A stretch of 58,308 bases of DNA from an uncultured Candidatus Nitrosopumilus sp. Its GTDB lineage: Archaea; Thermoproteota; Nitrososphaeria; Nitrososphaerales; Nitrosopumilaceae. The stretch spans positions 1 to 58,308 of the forward strand of contig CAJQMY010000037.1 in the NCBI GenBank assembly GCA_905479565.1. The letters are read 5' to 3'. The notes under the pieces are model-generated. The model was not told the origin of the DNA, did not search any database, and was given only the letters and a program-made list of their open reading frames with translations. The translations under genes and the position numbers were made by a program. Below, piece after piece: positions 25,216-34,944 of this stretch (the first letter of the stretch is position 1; the number at the start of each line of letters is the position of its first letter).

Positions 25216-25659
25216 TTGATCATGGAAAAAGATAACAAGAGTAAAACCCTCAAAGATGAAAATGCATTTTCAATATGTGATCTCATGAAAGAGGACACAT
25301 CTGAAATAATCAGAAAACTTGAATCAAAAGTTCCGTCACATATTCAGAATTATTCAAATTTGTACACTGAGTACCTTCACGGATTTGATGATCTTTTCGG
25401 CACCTGCTATATTGCAGAAAAGGAGTTCTTTGATCAGATAAATATCGATTAAGGCATTCTTAGACAGGTGAGAGAACATTCTAGAATTGTAAAAGAAAAC
25501 TATCTTGATGGAGTAGAAATGGGAACAAAATTCTTGGATGAATACGTCAAGATGAGAATATTTACAATAAAGACATTTGATGGATATTTTCACACTATGG
25601 TGGAATCTTATTCCAAGATGCTTTCACAGTTTAATAATTCGCTAAAATCTTCTTCATAA
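25216..25659 (+). pseudogene. Phasin-like helical protein gene with an internal TAA
   Basis: One frame from TTG 25216 (or ATG 25222) to the stop at 25659 is interrupted only by TAA at 25450-25452. The part before reads ...VPSHIQNYSNLYTEYLHGFD...KEFFDQINID. The part after continues GILRQVREHSRIVKENYLDG...FLDEYVKMRIFTIKTFDGYF and ends in SQFNNSLKSSS. Both sides have the same helical, aromatic-rich character, so this was a single protein of about 147 residues, resembling polyhydroxyalkanoate granule-associated (phasin-like) proteins by eye. A new start at the second part is unlikely as no ribosome binding site is seen. Function of the family is not certain. Confidence 0.7.
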
Positions 25660-26159
25660 GATAGCATCTATTTTTTTGTGGTGTATATTTGAATATTTTA
25701 TGTTTGTTTTAAAAAATAGAATCAACAATTTCTAATTAAATTAGTTTATTTTGTTCATATTTTTGTTTTAATTTTGTGTATTCCGCTAAATGTTTTTTTG
25801 TTTAAACAATACCTTGTTCTGAATCTTTTTCCATTTTTGCTTGTCTTGGAAGTTTGTATTTTTTATAATTGTGTATTTTTGCAACTTTTTTTACTTTAAT
25901 GTTATAATTGATCTCATTTCTCGAATTTGTACGTTAATTTATTTTTCTGTATTGGACATTGCTTTTTTACTGTATTTTTGTGACTACATGCTTTTACGGT
26001 TCATAAATATTATGGAATCATTTGTTAAATGTTCAAAATAATAGATACTAAAATTATTAGACTCATATCATAAGCAGATTATATTAATATTATGTCATTT
26101 TAATCACTATGGATGCAATATCTTTTTCTTGACTCTGTGATTGTGTAGGGGATTTTGAA
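25660..26159. other. T-rich 0.5-kb interval with no convincing gene
   Basis: Very AT-rich on both strands. A 66-codon plus-strand frame at 25841-26041 is nothing but low-complexity hydrophobic codons from T-runs and is not believable. On the minus strand, 25736-25834 reads MEKDSEQGIV, TAA, then TKKHLAEYTKLKQKYEQNKL, a charged, protein-like frame with one internal stop (25802-25804); it might be another decayed small gene. TATA-like elements for the 26160 gene lie at the right end. Confidence 0.5.
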
Positions 26160-26941
26160 TTGTTAAAAGAAAAAACTCGATATAGAATCATTTTATTTGC
26201 ATCTATTTTGCTGATTTCTTTTGGTGTTTTTAACATGTCTACAACTATCTATGCTCAAACTATTGAAACATCTGAAATAGAACCGAAAGATTGGAGTCGG
26301 TTTTTTCAAGATACTGTTGAACAGATTCTAACTACTGTGGCACCTGTTGTTGGAGGCGCTCTTGCTCTTGGAATAAACTATCTAAGAAGTAAAGGATTGC
26401 AAATAAGTAAAGAAGCAGAAGAATATGTTATTGATGCTGCTCAATCTGTCGTGAAAACACAAGGCAGATTACTTTTTGATAAGGTTTATGAAAATAAAGA
26501 ATTACTTGCAGCTTGGGGAACGGGAAATTTTACTTTTGATGGAAAGACATCATTAAAAGAAGCATTGGAGAAATATAAAAAAGAAGCAAGAGACAAAGCT
26601 GTCTCAGATCTCACTGCTGAGATAAAATCCAGCAAATTTCAAAAAACAGCAAAAAGTATAGTTGGTGATAATATTGGTTTATTAATTGATAGAGCCTTAA
26701 CAGAAAATGAGGTCGATAAAGCAGTAAGAGCAAAAAAATTGCTAGTTGAACTCTCTGACCTGGCTATAGATGCTTCATTTTTGTATTATGATAAAAAGAA
26801 TTTGTCGATAGATGATAGGAATAAAATTATTAATGACGGAATAAGGATTATTGCAAAAATTTTGATTTTGAATCCATTGTTATGGTTCCAGATAATGCAG
26901 AACTATACCTCAAAGCCGCACTATCTAAAAAGATACCTTGA
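26160..26941 (+). pseudogene. Signal-anchored holin-like protein gene with a C-terminal frameshift
   Basis: An N-terminal signal/membrane segment (IILFASILLISFGVFNMSTT) is followed by a second hydrophobic stretch (VAPVVGGALALGINYLRSKG) and a segment like phage LL-H-type holin domains (ISKEAEEYVIDAAQSVVKTQ), then charged helices. The frame as written runs to 26969 with an odd end. In the -1 frame, from about 26855, a much more natural end appears: FDFESIVMVPDNAELYLKAA, LSKKIP, TGA at 26939-26941. The shift falls in an A5/T4 run near 26855-26863. Either the gene is broken there or the last 40 residues were replaced. Function unknown. Confidence 0.6.
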
Positions 26942-27017
26942 CAACTGTTTAATTTTAGGCAAGAATTAGTTTCTGTAAAAGCATTGGTTTTTTTACGATA
27001 GAAACAAACTAAAATTC

Positions 27018-28076
27018 ATGAAACGTGATTTAGAATCTTCTGAGATTTCCTCCTCTGAATGGTTGTCTTTGAATCAATTTCTTTATGAGATAAAACAGGT
27101 TAATTCTCCATGTGTATCTGTATATTATCCATATGGCAAAGGAGATCAAACTATTTTGCTATTGCAAGAAAATAAGCGAAATGAAACTTTTGAAAAAATA
27201 ACACTAAAAATTCAAAAAAGAATTTTAGATCTAAAAAATGACGCTTCATCCGTTGGAAAATTTGTACGCACTCTTTGTATTTTTGGTTGGATAAAAAATG
27301 GCAAAATAATAATTAAAGAAGTCGGAACTTCAAAAAAACTTCCTTACATCTACATGGTAAGTAAAAAACCATACATTAAACCATTCAATGATGTTTTAAA
27401 AACTAATTATAATGTTTTGTTGGTAACACTTGATCAAAAAACTGCAAGAATACAAAAATTTCATGGTAGTCAAATATTACAAGAAGCAAAATTCAAAATT
27501 GATTTACAGGGTAGACATAGAAAAGGAGGACAAAGCCAGGGGCGCTTTTTGAGAGCACGACAAACAAAAATTCATGTTTTCTTTAAGAAAGTTGCAAATA
27601 AAATAAAAACGATGGATTCTAATTCAGAATTACTTTTGTTGGGTGGTTCTGGTCCTGCAAAAACAGAATTTTACGGTGAACTTGATTCAGAATTGATGAA
27701 AAAATGTAGATTTGTAGAAAATCTGTCTTTTTCAACACCATCTAAAGAAATCTATGAGAAAATCATCCATCATCTATACCAACATAGGAGAAAACATGTC
27801 ATTGAATTGCTTGAAAAATATGAAAAATTATTCAAAGACGGTTTGACTGCTAAAAGAAATAATGTAATTTACAAGGCACTGGAAATGGGTGCTGTAGATA
27901 CCTTAATTGTGTCTGCCAATTATCACACAAATTCTCAATTCAAAAAAATAATCAAGATGCTTGAAATTGCAAAAAATACATCCTCCAAAATAGAATTTGC
28001 AGTTTCTCCAAATATAATCAAAAAATTAGATGTTGATAATTCTGTTTTGGCAATTCTTAGATATAAAATAAAATAA
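27018..28076 (+). CDS. eRF1-like factor of the Vms1/baeRF class with GGQ motif
   Basis: A 352-residue protein with a peptidyl-tRNA hydrolysis loop: GRHRKGGQSQGRFLRARQTK, GGQ at about residues 170-172. Before it is a beta-rich domain (VLLVTLDQKTARIQKFHGSQ) typical of eRF1 domain 2; after it an eRF1/Pelota domain 3-like fold (VIYKALEMGAVDTLIVSANY). No NIKS-type stop-codon recognition motif is present in the N-terminal part, so it is not the canonical aRF1. Known Vms1/VLRF1 proteins release nascent chains from stalled 60S subunits; an analogous rescue role for 50S-stalled peptides is inferred here. Single gene, own promoter region. Confidence 0.82.
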   Translation: MKRDLESSEISSSEWLSLNQFLYEIKQVNSPCVSVYYPYGKGDQTILLLQENKRNETFEKITLKIQKRILDLKNDASSVGKFVRTLCIFGWIKNGKIIIKEVGTSKKLPYIYMVSKKPYIKPFNDVLKTNYNVLLVTLDQKTARIQKFHGSQILQEAKFKIDLQGRHRKGGQSQGRFLRARQTKIHVFFKKVANKIKTMDSNSELLLLGGSGPAKTEFYGELDSELMKKCRFVENLSFSTPSKEIYEKIIHHLYQHRRKHVIELLEKYEKLFKDGLTAKRNNVIYKALEMGAVDTLIVSANYHTNSQFKKIIKMLEIAKNTSSKIEFAVSPNIIKKLDVDNSVLAILRYKIK

Positions 28077-28102
28077 TATTCATTAATTCAATGCTTTACA
28101 AT

Positions 28103-29410
28103 TTACTTGATTTTTTCTATAATTTCATTGAATTTCCATGGGCCACATTGTGCCTGAAGGTCTTCACATCTGAAGAGTCCTTTCTCGTTTAGATGATTTA
28201 CAATGTGTGCAGCAAATGGCAAAGCTCCTGTAGCACCTGGGGAATTATAGTTTAAAATATGAAATGATGCTTCATCATCAATTTGAATTACATCTGGCAC
28301 AAATTTTCCATTCTCATCAATGATTGATGATCTTATTCCTGCCGTGCCTTTTTCAGTTATTTTGTCTGCCTCTATTTTTGGCAAGAATTTTTTTACTCTA
28401 TTAACCATTGTAGTTTTTGACATGGATGATTGTATTTCATTCATTACGAGTTCTTGAAATTGTTTATCAAAAATTGCCTTCCTTGCACCGGAGCCTAGCA
28501 TCTCTAACATTTTTGGAATGAATTCTTTGATGTTTTCTATTTTATCATATCCGTACGGACTAAAAACTGGTACTGCATTTGGTCCAATTTCACAACTGCC
28601 ATCTACTCTGAGAATCCAATGTGGATCTAAGAATGGATATTCTGGAAATTCAGGAACAGAATATACACTAGATTTTGTAAGATTGTTGTATTCCTTAGGA
28701 GTTTTCCAATATTCTCCTCTAAAATGCACATCCGTGACTTTTTTTGCGACTCCTACATCATGTGCGATATCTACAGATTCTCCTCCTGCAGCGTTGATTA
28801 AAAATTTTGCATAAATTTTATGGTCATCATTTAATGTAATTGTCCATCTATCTTTTTCTTTTTCTATCTTTGTAACTCTTGTATCTAACAAAAATGTTGT
28901 ACCGCTTTCTTTACTGTCTTTCATTATTGAATTTGTAAGTAAAGAATAATCTGTAGATGCATCTTTGTAAACACATAACGCAGATTCACATTTAATTTCT
29001 GGTTCTATCTTTTTCATTTCTTCTTTGTTAAATAATTCAATGCTATTATCTTCCAAACCGTTTTGTTTTCCCCACCTGAGATATTTTTCAAGAACATTGA
29101 TCCCTTTTTCATCTAAAGCAACTTCAATAACTCCATCTTTTTTAAATGGCAATTTTTTTAATTTTGCATATGTTTCCCACATTTCATAACCGCGAAAAGA
29201 TGATTTTGCAAATAATTTTTTTTTTTCTGGATTGTATAGATATGGTGCATGAACTTTACCTGTATTTCTTCCGCTTGTATGAAAAGCAACATTATGAGCT
29301 TGTTCAATAACTGCTATTTTTTTTGATTTATTTAGGAATGACAAAAAATATGATATTGAAGTTCCAAGAATCCCTCCTCCAATAACGATAACGTCAAAAC
29401 TATGTGTCAA
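28103..29410 (-). CDS. FAD-dependent oxidoreductase, L-2-hydroxyglutarate oxidase-like
   Basis: A 435-residue DAO-family flavoprotein. The N-terminal Rossmann motif is VIVIGGGILGTSISYFLSFL; HTSGRNTGKVHAPYLY matches the LhgO family's conserved His-Ser-Gly-Arg-Asn flavin region; LINAAGGESVDIAHDVG is the second FAD contact. The C-terminus has GIRSSIIDENGKFVPDVIQI and a family-like SPGATGALPFAAHI. It probably oxidises a 2-hydroxy acid such as L-2-hydroxyglutarate; the substrate is inferred. A 2-hydroxyacid dehydrogenase gene and KorAB nearby fit 2-oxo/2-hydroxy acid metabolism. Confidence 0.85.
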   Translation of the reverse strand: MTHSFDVIVIGGGILGTSISYFLSFLNKSKKIAVIEQAHNVAFHTSGRNTGKVHAPYLYNPEKKKLFAKSSFRGYEMWETYAKLKKLPFKKDGVIEVALDEKGINVLEKYLRWGKQNGLEDNSIELFNKEEMKKIEPEIKCESALCVYKDASTDYSLLTNSIMKDSKESGTTFLLDTRVTKIEKEKDRWTITLNDDHKIYAKFLINAAGGESVDIAHDVGVAKKVTDVHFRGEYWKTPKEYNNLTKSSVYSVPEFPEYPFLDPHWILRVDGSCEIGPNAVPVFSPYGYDKIENIKEFIPKMLEMLGSGARKAIFDKQFQELVMNEIQSSMSKTTMVNRVKKFLPKIEADKITEKGTAGIRSSIIDENGKFVPDVIQIDDEASFHILNYNSPGATGALPFAAHIVNHLNEKGLFRCEDLQAQCGPWKFNEIIEKIK

Positions 29411-29498
29411 TTACTTTCAATCTTAATTTGATTAAGTTGATAATAAATTAAATCTCTGGCAATCAAGATTAATATCCAATAAAATTCTAAATCAAACG

Positions 29499-29780
29499 GT
29501 GTTACCTGATAAATGTTCAGTAATGGAAGAAGGAAAACAATGTGTTAATCCTCCTCAGTTCATCGTATCAATAATTTCTGAGTCTGATGAATATATGGTA
29601 GGAGTAACTTGTCAAAAACACAAGCATATTGTATCAGGTAAAATAGGCATTTTACAAAATGAGGGTAAAATGCATGACGGGAAAATTAGTTTTTCACCAG
29701 TTAAAGCAATAGGAACAGATTGTGTTCATGGTGATGCCGATGATTTTGTCCAAATTGACATGAATCGTTCCAAAAATTGA
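29499..29780 (+). CDS. Small cysteine/histidine protein, unknown function
   Basis: A 93-residue soluble protein starting with GTG at 29499. Potential metal ligands are Cys6, Cys15 (DKCSVMEEGKQC) and a CQKHKH motif at about residues 38-43, plus TDCVHGDADD near the end. It may bind zinc. I do not recognise the family. The divergent FAD oxidoreductase starts 88 bp upstream; the next gene starts 23 bp downstream. Confidence 0.65.
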   Translation: MLPDKCSVMEEGKQCVNPPQFIVSIISESDEYMVGVTCQKHKHIVSGKIGILQNEGKMHDGKISFSPVKAIGTDCVHGDADDFVQIDMNRSKN

Positions 29781-29803
29781 AATAATTTCGTTTTAAAGAG
29801 TTA

Positions 29804-30181
29804 TTGTTGCTTTTAGAATTACTATCTGATTTGATAAAAATTAATGATATTTTACTTATCATAAAAAACAATGGTGCTACAAGTGAGATTCGAAGTAATT
29901 CTCTTAGTATTCGACAGAAAGATAAATGGATTACAATTGGTGATAATGATGGACCAGCTCATATGCATCTTAACTCCGAATTGATCAAATTCGTAGAATT
30001 TATTCAAGAGCAAAAACCTGAGAAAATTAGTTTCAGTGTTAGATTCTTTGATGAAAGCAGTGATCGTATTATTACAGCATTTTTTACAAAAATGTATGAT
30101 GATTCAAAACAATTAGTCGTTGAAAGAAAAAAACTCTATGATCAACTAAATCAAAAATTTACTTCTAAAATTAATTTTTAA
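29804..30181 (+). CDS. Conserved-looking soluble protein, unknown function (125 aa)
   Basis: Starts with TTG at 29804. An N-terminal helix (LLELLSDLIKINDILLIIKN) is followed by beta strands with a prominent GDNDGPAHMHLNSELIKFVE segment and the strand-rich KISFSVRFFDESSDRIITAF. The DGPAHMH element superficially recalls haem-utilisation ChuX/HutX-type proteins; this is only a visual impression. Same strand as the preceding small Cys/His protein, 23 bp away, probably one operon. A hairpin follows the stop. Confidence 0.65.
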   Translation: MLLLELLSDLIKINDILLIIKNNGATSEIRSNSLSIRQKDKWITIGDNDGPAHMHLNSELIKFVEFIQEQKPEKISFSVRFFDESSDRIITAFFTKMYDDSKQLVVERKKLYDQLNQKFTSKINF

Positions 30182-30188
30182 AAAAAAC

Positions 30189-30205
30189 TTGTCTGAAAAA
30201 GACAA
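30189..30205. terminator. Hairpin between convergent genes
   Basis: ttgtct-gaaaa-agacaa is a 6-bp perfect stem 8 bp after the 30181 stop, facing the small minus-strand gene that ends at 30217. It could serve as a bidirectional terminator. A second, weaker stem (agtct/agact, 30213-30217/30226-30230) overlaps the end of that gene. Confidence 0.45.
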
Positions 30206-30216
30206 ACAAAAAAGTC

Positions 30217-30345
30217 TTATTCTTCAGACTCTTTTTCTTTCTTTTCTTTTTCAGATTGTAGTTTAGCTAATTCTAATTCTTCATTTGTATGTTTAAATTT
30301 TTTCAATCTATTTTTAGATTGTAATTCGATATAAAAACTGCACAT
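30217..30345 (-). CDS. Small highly charged protein (42 aa)
   Basis: ATG at 30345, TAA at 30217-30219. It begins MCSFYIELQSKNRLKKFKHT and ends in a Glu/Lys-rich helix (KLQSEKEKKEKESEE). Codon use is like the neighbours. It lies 29 bp downstream of the 2-hydroxyacid dehydrogenase on the same strand and may share its transcript. Function unknown; an uninformative but credible small gene. Confidence 0.5.
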   Translation of the reverse strand: MCSFYIELQSKNRLKKFKHTNEELELAKLQSEKEKKEKESEE

Positions 30346-30374
30346 TTAACTGGGTTCTAATCCATGCGTGAAAA

Positions 30375-31343
30375 TCAATATCCTACTGAATACGTTGGTT
30401 TTTTCCCATTTATTCCTAAATTTAAATTCTTTACAGTAATTTCAGCCATTTTGATTCTTGTCTCTTTTGTTGAGCTTCCTATGTGTGGGGTAAGTACAAT
30501 GTTTTGTAATTTTACTAGTGGATGATTTTTTTTAACTGGTTCTTTTTCAAAAACATCCAAGCCTGCACCTGAAATGATTCTTTTCTTTAATGCAATGGCA
30601 AGATCTTCCTCTTTCACTACTTTTCCTCTTGATGTGTTGATCAAAAATGATGATTTTTTCATTTTTTTAAAAATTTTCATGTTAAATAATCTATCTGTTT
30701 CTTTTGTGTGAGGTACATGTATTGAAATAAAATCACTTTCAGTGACTAGTTTTTCAAATGACACATATTTTGCATTCAGTGATTTCTCTTTAGATTTTGT
30801 AACGTGTTTTCTATTATGATATATGATTTTCATGTCAAATGCCTTTGCTCTTTTAGCAAGTGTACTGCCAATTCTACCTAGACCTAAAATTCCAATTGTT
30901 TTTCCTTGAAGATCTATTCCAACATAATCAAATGCACCGTAAATTTTTTTCCATTTTGCATCTCTGATTATTCTGTCTCCTTCAGTGACTCGTCTTGCAA
31001 TATCCAACAGTAATGAAAAAGCCATATCTGCTGTTGCATCTGTTAAAACTTCTGGAGTGTAACCGACACGGATTTTCTTTTTTTTTGAGTATTCCGTATC
31101 TATATGATCAAAACCTACACTATACGTACTAATGACTTTAAGATTTTTTCCTTCCTCGATAATCTCTTTACTAATGGTATCATATGGAAAGCAAATTAAT
31201 CCGTCGATATCTTTAATCTTTGATCGTAATTTAGTTTGTGGAATAGGAATTTGGCCTGAATGAATTTCAATTTGATATTTTTTTCTTAACTCTTTTAGTG
31301 CAAAGTCATGTAAAGTTCTTGTGAGAAAAACTTTTTTTTTCAT
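30375..31343 (-). CDS. D-2-hydroxyacid dehydrogenase (glyoxylate/hydroxypyruvate reductase-like)
   Basis: A 322-residue NAD(P)-dependent dehydrogenase. The nucleotide-binding motif GILGLGRIGSTLAKRAKAFD is at about residues 149-168. The catalytic set is Arg in INTSRGKVV, Glu in GLDVFEKEP and His in LTPHIGSST. The pattern matches GyaR/GhrB-type enzymes, which reduce glyoxylate or hydroxypyruvate; 3-phosphoglycerate dehydrogenase is less likely because there is no C-terminal ACT or similar domain. Followed by the 42-residue charged protein. Confidence 0.9.
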   Translation of the reverse strand: MKKKVFLTRTLHDFALKELRKKYQIEIHSGQIPIPQTKLRSKIKDIDGLICFPYDTISKEIIEEGKNLKVISTYSVGFDHIDTEYSKKKKIRVGYTPEVLTDATADMAFSLLLDIARRVTEGDRIIRDAKWKKIYGAFDYVGIDLQGKTIGILGLGRIGSTLAKRAKAFDMKIIYHNRKHVTKSKEKSLNAKYVSFEKLVTESDFISIHVPHTKETDRLFNMKIFKKMKKSSFLINTSRGKVVKEEDLAIALKKRIISGAGLDVFEKEPVKKNHPLVKLQNIVLTPHIGSSTKETRIKMAEITVKNLNLGINGKKPTYSVGY

Positions 31344-31396
31344 CAGTCTTGATATTCATCTTAAACCATTTATACGATTTCTTTGTAATTTTGTTA

Positions 31397-31540
31397 ATGA
31401 CTTCTGAGGTTGAAGAGGAAGAATTTGCTATTTGTGTAGAATGTGGAAATTCGATTGAAAAATGTGTTTGTGTATGTCCTTATTGTGGTGAACGTGATAA
31501 ATGTGAATGTGCATTGTTTGATGCAGCCACCGGAGGTTAG
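31397..31540 (+). CDS. Small zinc-binding protein (47 aa)
   Basis: Begins MTSEVEEEEFAICVECGNSI. Seven cysteines are arranged as CVECG, then CVCVCPYCGERDKCEC, a zinc ribbon/knuckle pattern. The ATG at 31397 was chosen because a TATA-like tttatacg at about 31367-31374 lies 25-30 bp upstream, typical of a leaderless transcript; a longer frame from 31349 would run over that element. It precedes korA by 49 bp. Function unknown. Confidence 0.7.
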   Translation: MTSEVEEEEFAICVECGNSIEKCVCVCPYCGERDKCECALFDAATGG

Positions 31541-31589
31541 TAGAAATGAACCATCTTACTATTAAAATTCAGGAAATGAGTGAATATCT

Positions 31590-33500
31590 GTGAGTTCAGT
31601 TGATTTCACGTGGCTGATTGGAGGTCCTCAAGGAAGTGGGGTTGAATCTGGTGCCAATATTTTCTCTCGTGTCTGTGCTGAAATGGGTTATCAAATTTTT
31701 GGAAAGAGAGAATTTTATTCAAATATCAAAGGTGAACACAGTTATTTTACAGTAAGAATTGCTGATAAAAAAATTCATTCAAATGTCGATGATGTAAATT
31801 TAATGGCGTCTTTTGATGCTGAAACTATTTTCCGTCATTATGATGAAGTAGTTTCTGGTGGCGGAATAATATATGATTCAGATATTACAGAAACTAAAAC
31901 TGATGCAGTTCACACTCTTGATGCACCATTTAAAGAAAGACTGCACAAAGAACTAGAGTCAAAAAATAAATTGTTTACTGTTGCAGGAGTTTTAGAGATT
32001 GCAAAAGAAAAAGGCGTTTTACTATATCCTGTATCTTTCAAATCAATTCTTTTGACCTTATCTGAGGAAGCTGAAAACCCACGTCTAAAGGGATTAATTC
32101 GAATGTACAATGTAATTGGAGTATCATTATCTTTGGGTCTTGTAAAAATGCCTCCTGATTCTTTGCAAAAAATAATTGGATCAATGTTTTCAAAAAAACC
32201 TGAAGTTGCAAAAATCAATCAACAAACTGCAACATACTCTTATAATTTCGCTACAGCAAAATTTGAAAACTTTGCTTACACCTTACTTGGAACACAAAAA
32301 GAACCAGGAACGTTACTTGTTCAAGGATTTCAGGGAACAGCGTTAGGAAAGATGGTATGCGGATGTAGATTCCAACCATACTATCCAATTACGCCAGCTT
32401 CTGATGAATCAGTATACTTGGAATCAAATGAAATTTTAGAAATCATTGGTGATAGGCCCGGCTCTACTGCAGTAATTCAAACTGAAGATGAAATTTGTGC
32501 AATAGGGATGACTATTGGTGGTGCTTTAACTGGAACCCGTTCTGCTACTTGTACATCGGGACCTGGATTTGCATTAATGACTGAAATGCTAGGTTGGGCT
32601 GGAATGAATGAAGTTCCTATAGTAATTACTACATACCAGAGGAGTGGCCCGTCAACTGGATTGCCAACAAGACATGGACAAGATGATTTACTATTTACAG
32701 TATTTGCCGGACACGGTGATTTTCCAAAGATTGTTTATGCATCAGGAGAAATTGAGGAGAGTTTCTATGATACTGGTAATTGTTTTAACTATGCTGATAT
32801 TTTTCAAGTTCCAGTAATTCATATGATGGATAAATTCCATGCGAGTTCTGTTATTACTTGCAAAAGATTTGACACTGAAAAAATTTCAATTGATAGGGGT
32901 CTATTACTGGATAAAGTTGAGGATGGTTACAGAAGATTTGAATTCACTGAAGATGGTATTTCCCCTCGCTCAAGACTTGGGATGGATAATGGAATTTTTT
33001 GGAATACTGGAGATGAATCAGATGAAACAGGCCATATCACAGAAGATCCAATTTCACGTGTAAATATGATGGATAAGAGAATGTCTAGATTGGATTTAAT
33101 TTTAAAACGCATTCCAAATGAAGAACAAGCAGTATCATATGGGATTGAAGATTATACAATAATTTCTTGGGGTTCTACAATTGGTCCAGTTAAAGATGCA
33201 ATAGACATGCTAAAAAAAGAAGGAATTTCAATAGGATTGCTTCAACTAAAACTGATGCATCCATTTCCAGCAGAATATGTTTCATCTTTACTTAAAGACA
33301 CTAAAATAATAATTGATGTAGAGGCAAATCACTCTGCTCAGCTAGGAAAATTATTCAAACAAAATGTTGGACGTAATATCGACTATTTTATCTTAAAATA
33401 CTCTGGACGTGCAATGACTAGTACGGAAGTTTATGATGCACTTAAAAAAATTGTTCAAAACAAAGCAGAAAAAAGAGAGGTTCTAATGCATGGCGCTTAA
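31590..33500 (+). CDS. korA: 2-oxoacid:ferredoxin oxidoreductase, fused gamma-alpha subunit
   Basis: A 636-residue fusion. The N-terminal gamma domain ([20 protein letters not shown]) is joined to the alpha domain with the substrate-binding [15 protein letters not shown] at about residue 266. With the beta subunit it interconverts 2-oxoacid + CoA and acyl-CoA + CO2 using ferredoxin and thiamine diphosphate; 2-oxoglutarate and pyruvate are likely substrates as in two-subunit crenarchaeal enzymes. GTG start at 31590. It overlaps korB by 11 bp. Confidence 0.93.
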   Translation: MSSVDFTWLIGGPQGSGVESGANIFSRVCAEMGYQIFGKREFYSNIKGEHSYFTVRIADKKIHSNVDDVNLMASFDAETIFRHYDEVVSGGGIIYDSDITETKTDAVHTLDAPFKERLHKELESKNKLFTVAGVLEIAKEKGVLLYPVSFKSILLTLSEEAENPRLKGLIRMYNVIGVSLSLGLVKMPPDSLQKIIGSMFSKKPEVAKINQQTATYSYNFATAKFENFAYTLLGTQKEPGTLLVQGFQGTALGKMVCGCRFQPYYPITPASDESVYLESNEILEIIGDRPGSTAVIQTEDEICAIGMTIGGALTGTRSATCTSGPGFALMTEMLGWAGMNEVPIVITTYQRSGPSTGLPTRHGQDDLLFTVFAGHGDFPKIVYASGEIEESFYDTGNCFNYADIFQVPVIHMMDKFHASSVITCKRFDTEKISIDRGLLLDKVEDGYRRFEFTEDGISPRSRLGMDNGIFWNTGDESDETGHITEDPISRVNMMDKRMSRLDLILKRIPNEEQAVSYGIEDYTIISWGSTIGPVKDAIDMLKKEGISIGLLQLKLMHPFPAEYVSSLLKDTKIIIDVEANHSAQLGKLFKQNVGRNIDYFILKYSGRAMTSTEVYDALKKIVQNKAEKREVLMHGA

Positions 33501-34452
33501 ACCTACTGAATTTAAAACCGATGTTCACAATGACTGGTGTCCTGGATGTGGGGATTTTGGTATCGTTAATGCTATACAGATGGCACTAGCTGATATGGGT
33601 GTCCCACGAGACAAGACTGCCATATTTTCAGGAATTGGGTGTTCTGGGAAAACATCCCATTACATTAACACATATGGTGTTCACACATTACATGGTAGAG
33701 TTTTGACGTTTGCCCAAGGTGCAAAGATTGCAAATCCTGAAATGACTGTAGTTGCTGTAGGGGGAGATGGTGATGGTTTAGGAATTGGTGCTGGTCATTT
33801 TGTAGCTGCTGGCAGACGAAATGTAAACATGACATACATTATTTTTGATAATGGGGTTTATGGCTTGACAAAAGGTCAGGCATCTCCTACTTTGAAACTA
33901 GGGGAAAAAACAAAATCATTACCTTCTCCAAATACAAATTCTAATGTTAATCCAATTGGGTTGGCAATTGCCAGTGGTTTTACATTTGTAGCTCGTGGTT
34001 ATTCCTATGATGTTAGGCATCTCAAAGATTTGATAGTCCAAGCTGTAAATCACAAAGGTCTTTCATTTCTTGATGTATTGCAACCATGTCCAACTTACAA
34101 TGATCTTAACACTCGAGATTGGTATGCCGGTGCTGATTTAATGGACGAGGCTCAAAAAAGACATTCTAGAATTTACAAACTAGAAGAAACTGGGTATGAG
34201 CCAATAGTCCATTATGATTCTGAAGTTGAAGTTAACGAAAAACTATCTCAGGCTTTGATTAAATCCCTTGAATGGGGAAATAAAATACCCACTGGAGTAT
34301 TTTATAAAAATGAAAACACTACTCCATACACTGTAAGATTACAAGATAAAATTCCAAATTATTTGGAAAATCCTCCTGCAAAACAAAATATTTCAAAAAA
34401 TGGTTATTCTAATACTGATATTTCAAAAATATTGGATTCTTTAGAAGTCTAA
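33490..34452 (+). CDS. korB: 2-oxoacid:ferredoxin oxidoreductase, beta subunit
   Basis: A 320-residue thiamine diphosphate- and Fe4S4-binding subunit. Cysteines are in [10 protein letters not shown] and [18 protein letters not shown], with a third in the LQPCPTYN motif; [20 protein letters not shown] is the thiamine/Mg site. It overlaps korA, so the heterodimer is made stoichiometrically. It would generate reduced ferredoxin or support the TCA cycle; the 316-residue ferredoxin at 55661 is a possible partner. Confidence 0.94.
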   Translation: MALKPTEFKTDVHNDWCPGCGDFGIVNAIQMALADMGVPRDKTAIFSGIGCSGKTSHYINTYGVHTLHGRVLTFAQGAKIANPEMTVVAVGGDGDGLGIGAGHFVAAGRRNVNMTYIIFDNGVYGLTKGQASPTLKLGEKTKSLPSPNTNSNVNPIGLAIASGFTFVARGYSYDVRHLKDLIVQAVNHKGLSFLDVLQPCPTYNDLNTRDWYAGADLMDEAQKRHSRIYKLEETGYEPIVHYDSEVEVNEKLSQALIKSLEWGNKIPTGVFYKNENTTPYTVRLQDKIPNYLENPPAKQNISKNGYSNTDISKILDSLEV

Positions 34453-34509
34453 ATTGTTGACTTGAACCTAAGAAGTTATAGGCAAGTTTCATAGAATAAT
34501 ATTTTACAT

Positions 34510-34944
34510 TTGAATATTAATGAAGCAAACAAAATATTTCGAAAATCTATCATTAGGGGTTTTTTTGAACCTCAATTAGTAAATCTAGATTTTAAGAAAT
34601 CATCTGTTAAACATCCCTCTATTAGTGATGATGGTCTTATGCAGTCTGATTTACTACATGTATTTTTTGACGTGGAGACTGGTTCTGATTATCCGGATGG
34701 CGATGAATGGTTTATTGTAGACATTCTATTCCCTCATGATGTGAAACTTCCTGATTTTTTGAAGGGTACTGATTATTTTACTACCTTGTCTGTTGATGAG
34801 AATCAAACGTTTTGGCATCATAGAGAACTAATTCGTTACAAATATGGAAAATCTAAAAAACTTGTTGATGCATTAAATTTTTTGGAATCAAAGTATGAAG
34901 AATTACATGGGTTGTTAGAGCCTTTGCAAAAAGATCTCAAGTAA
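34510..34944 (+). CDS. Protein of unknown function (144 aa)
   Basis: Begins with TTG at 34510. Soluble, no signal. A beta-rich centre (LLHVFFDVETGSDYPDGDEW) is followed by VKLPDFLKGTDYFTTLSV and a helical C-terminus (LVDALNFLESKYEELHGLLE). I do not recognise a family. Its 3' end overlaps the convergent 34937-35470 gene by 8 bp. Confidence 0.65.
   Translation: MNINEANKIFRKSIIRGFFEPQLVNLDFKKSSVKHPSISDDGLMQSDLLHVFFDVETGSDYPDGDEWFIVDILFPHDVKLPDFLKGTDYFTTLSVDENQTFWHHRELIRYKYGKSKKLVDALNFLESKYEELHGLLEPLQKDLK

Noticed and set aside
25841-26041. 66-codon plus-strand frame with many Phe/Leu/Ile codons
   Set aside because: It arises from T-rich DNA, has no sensible domain or start context, and looks like composition noise.
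27018-28076. Canonical archaeal release factor aRF1
   Set aside because: The GGQ motif fits, but length is shorter and no NIKS-like decoding motif is visible in the N-terminal part.
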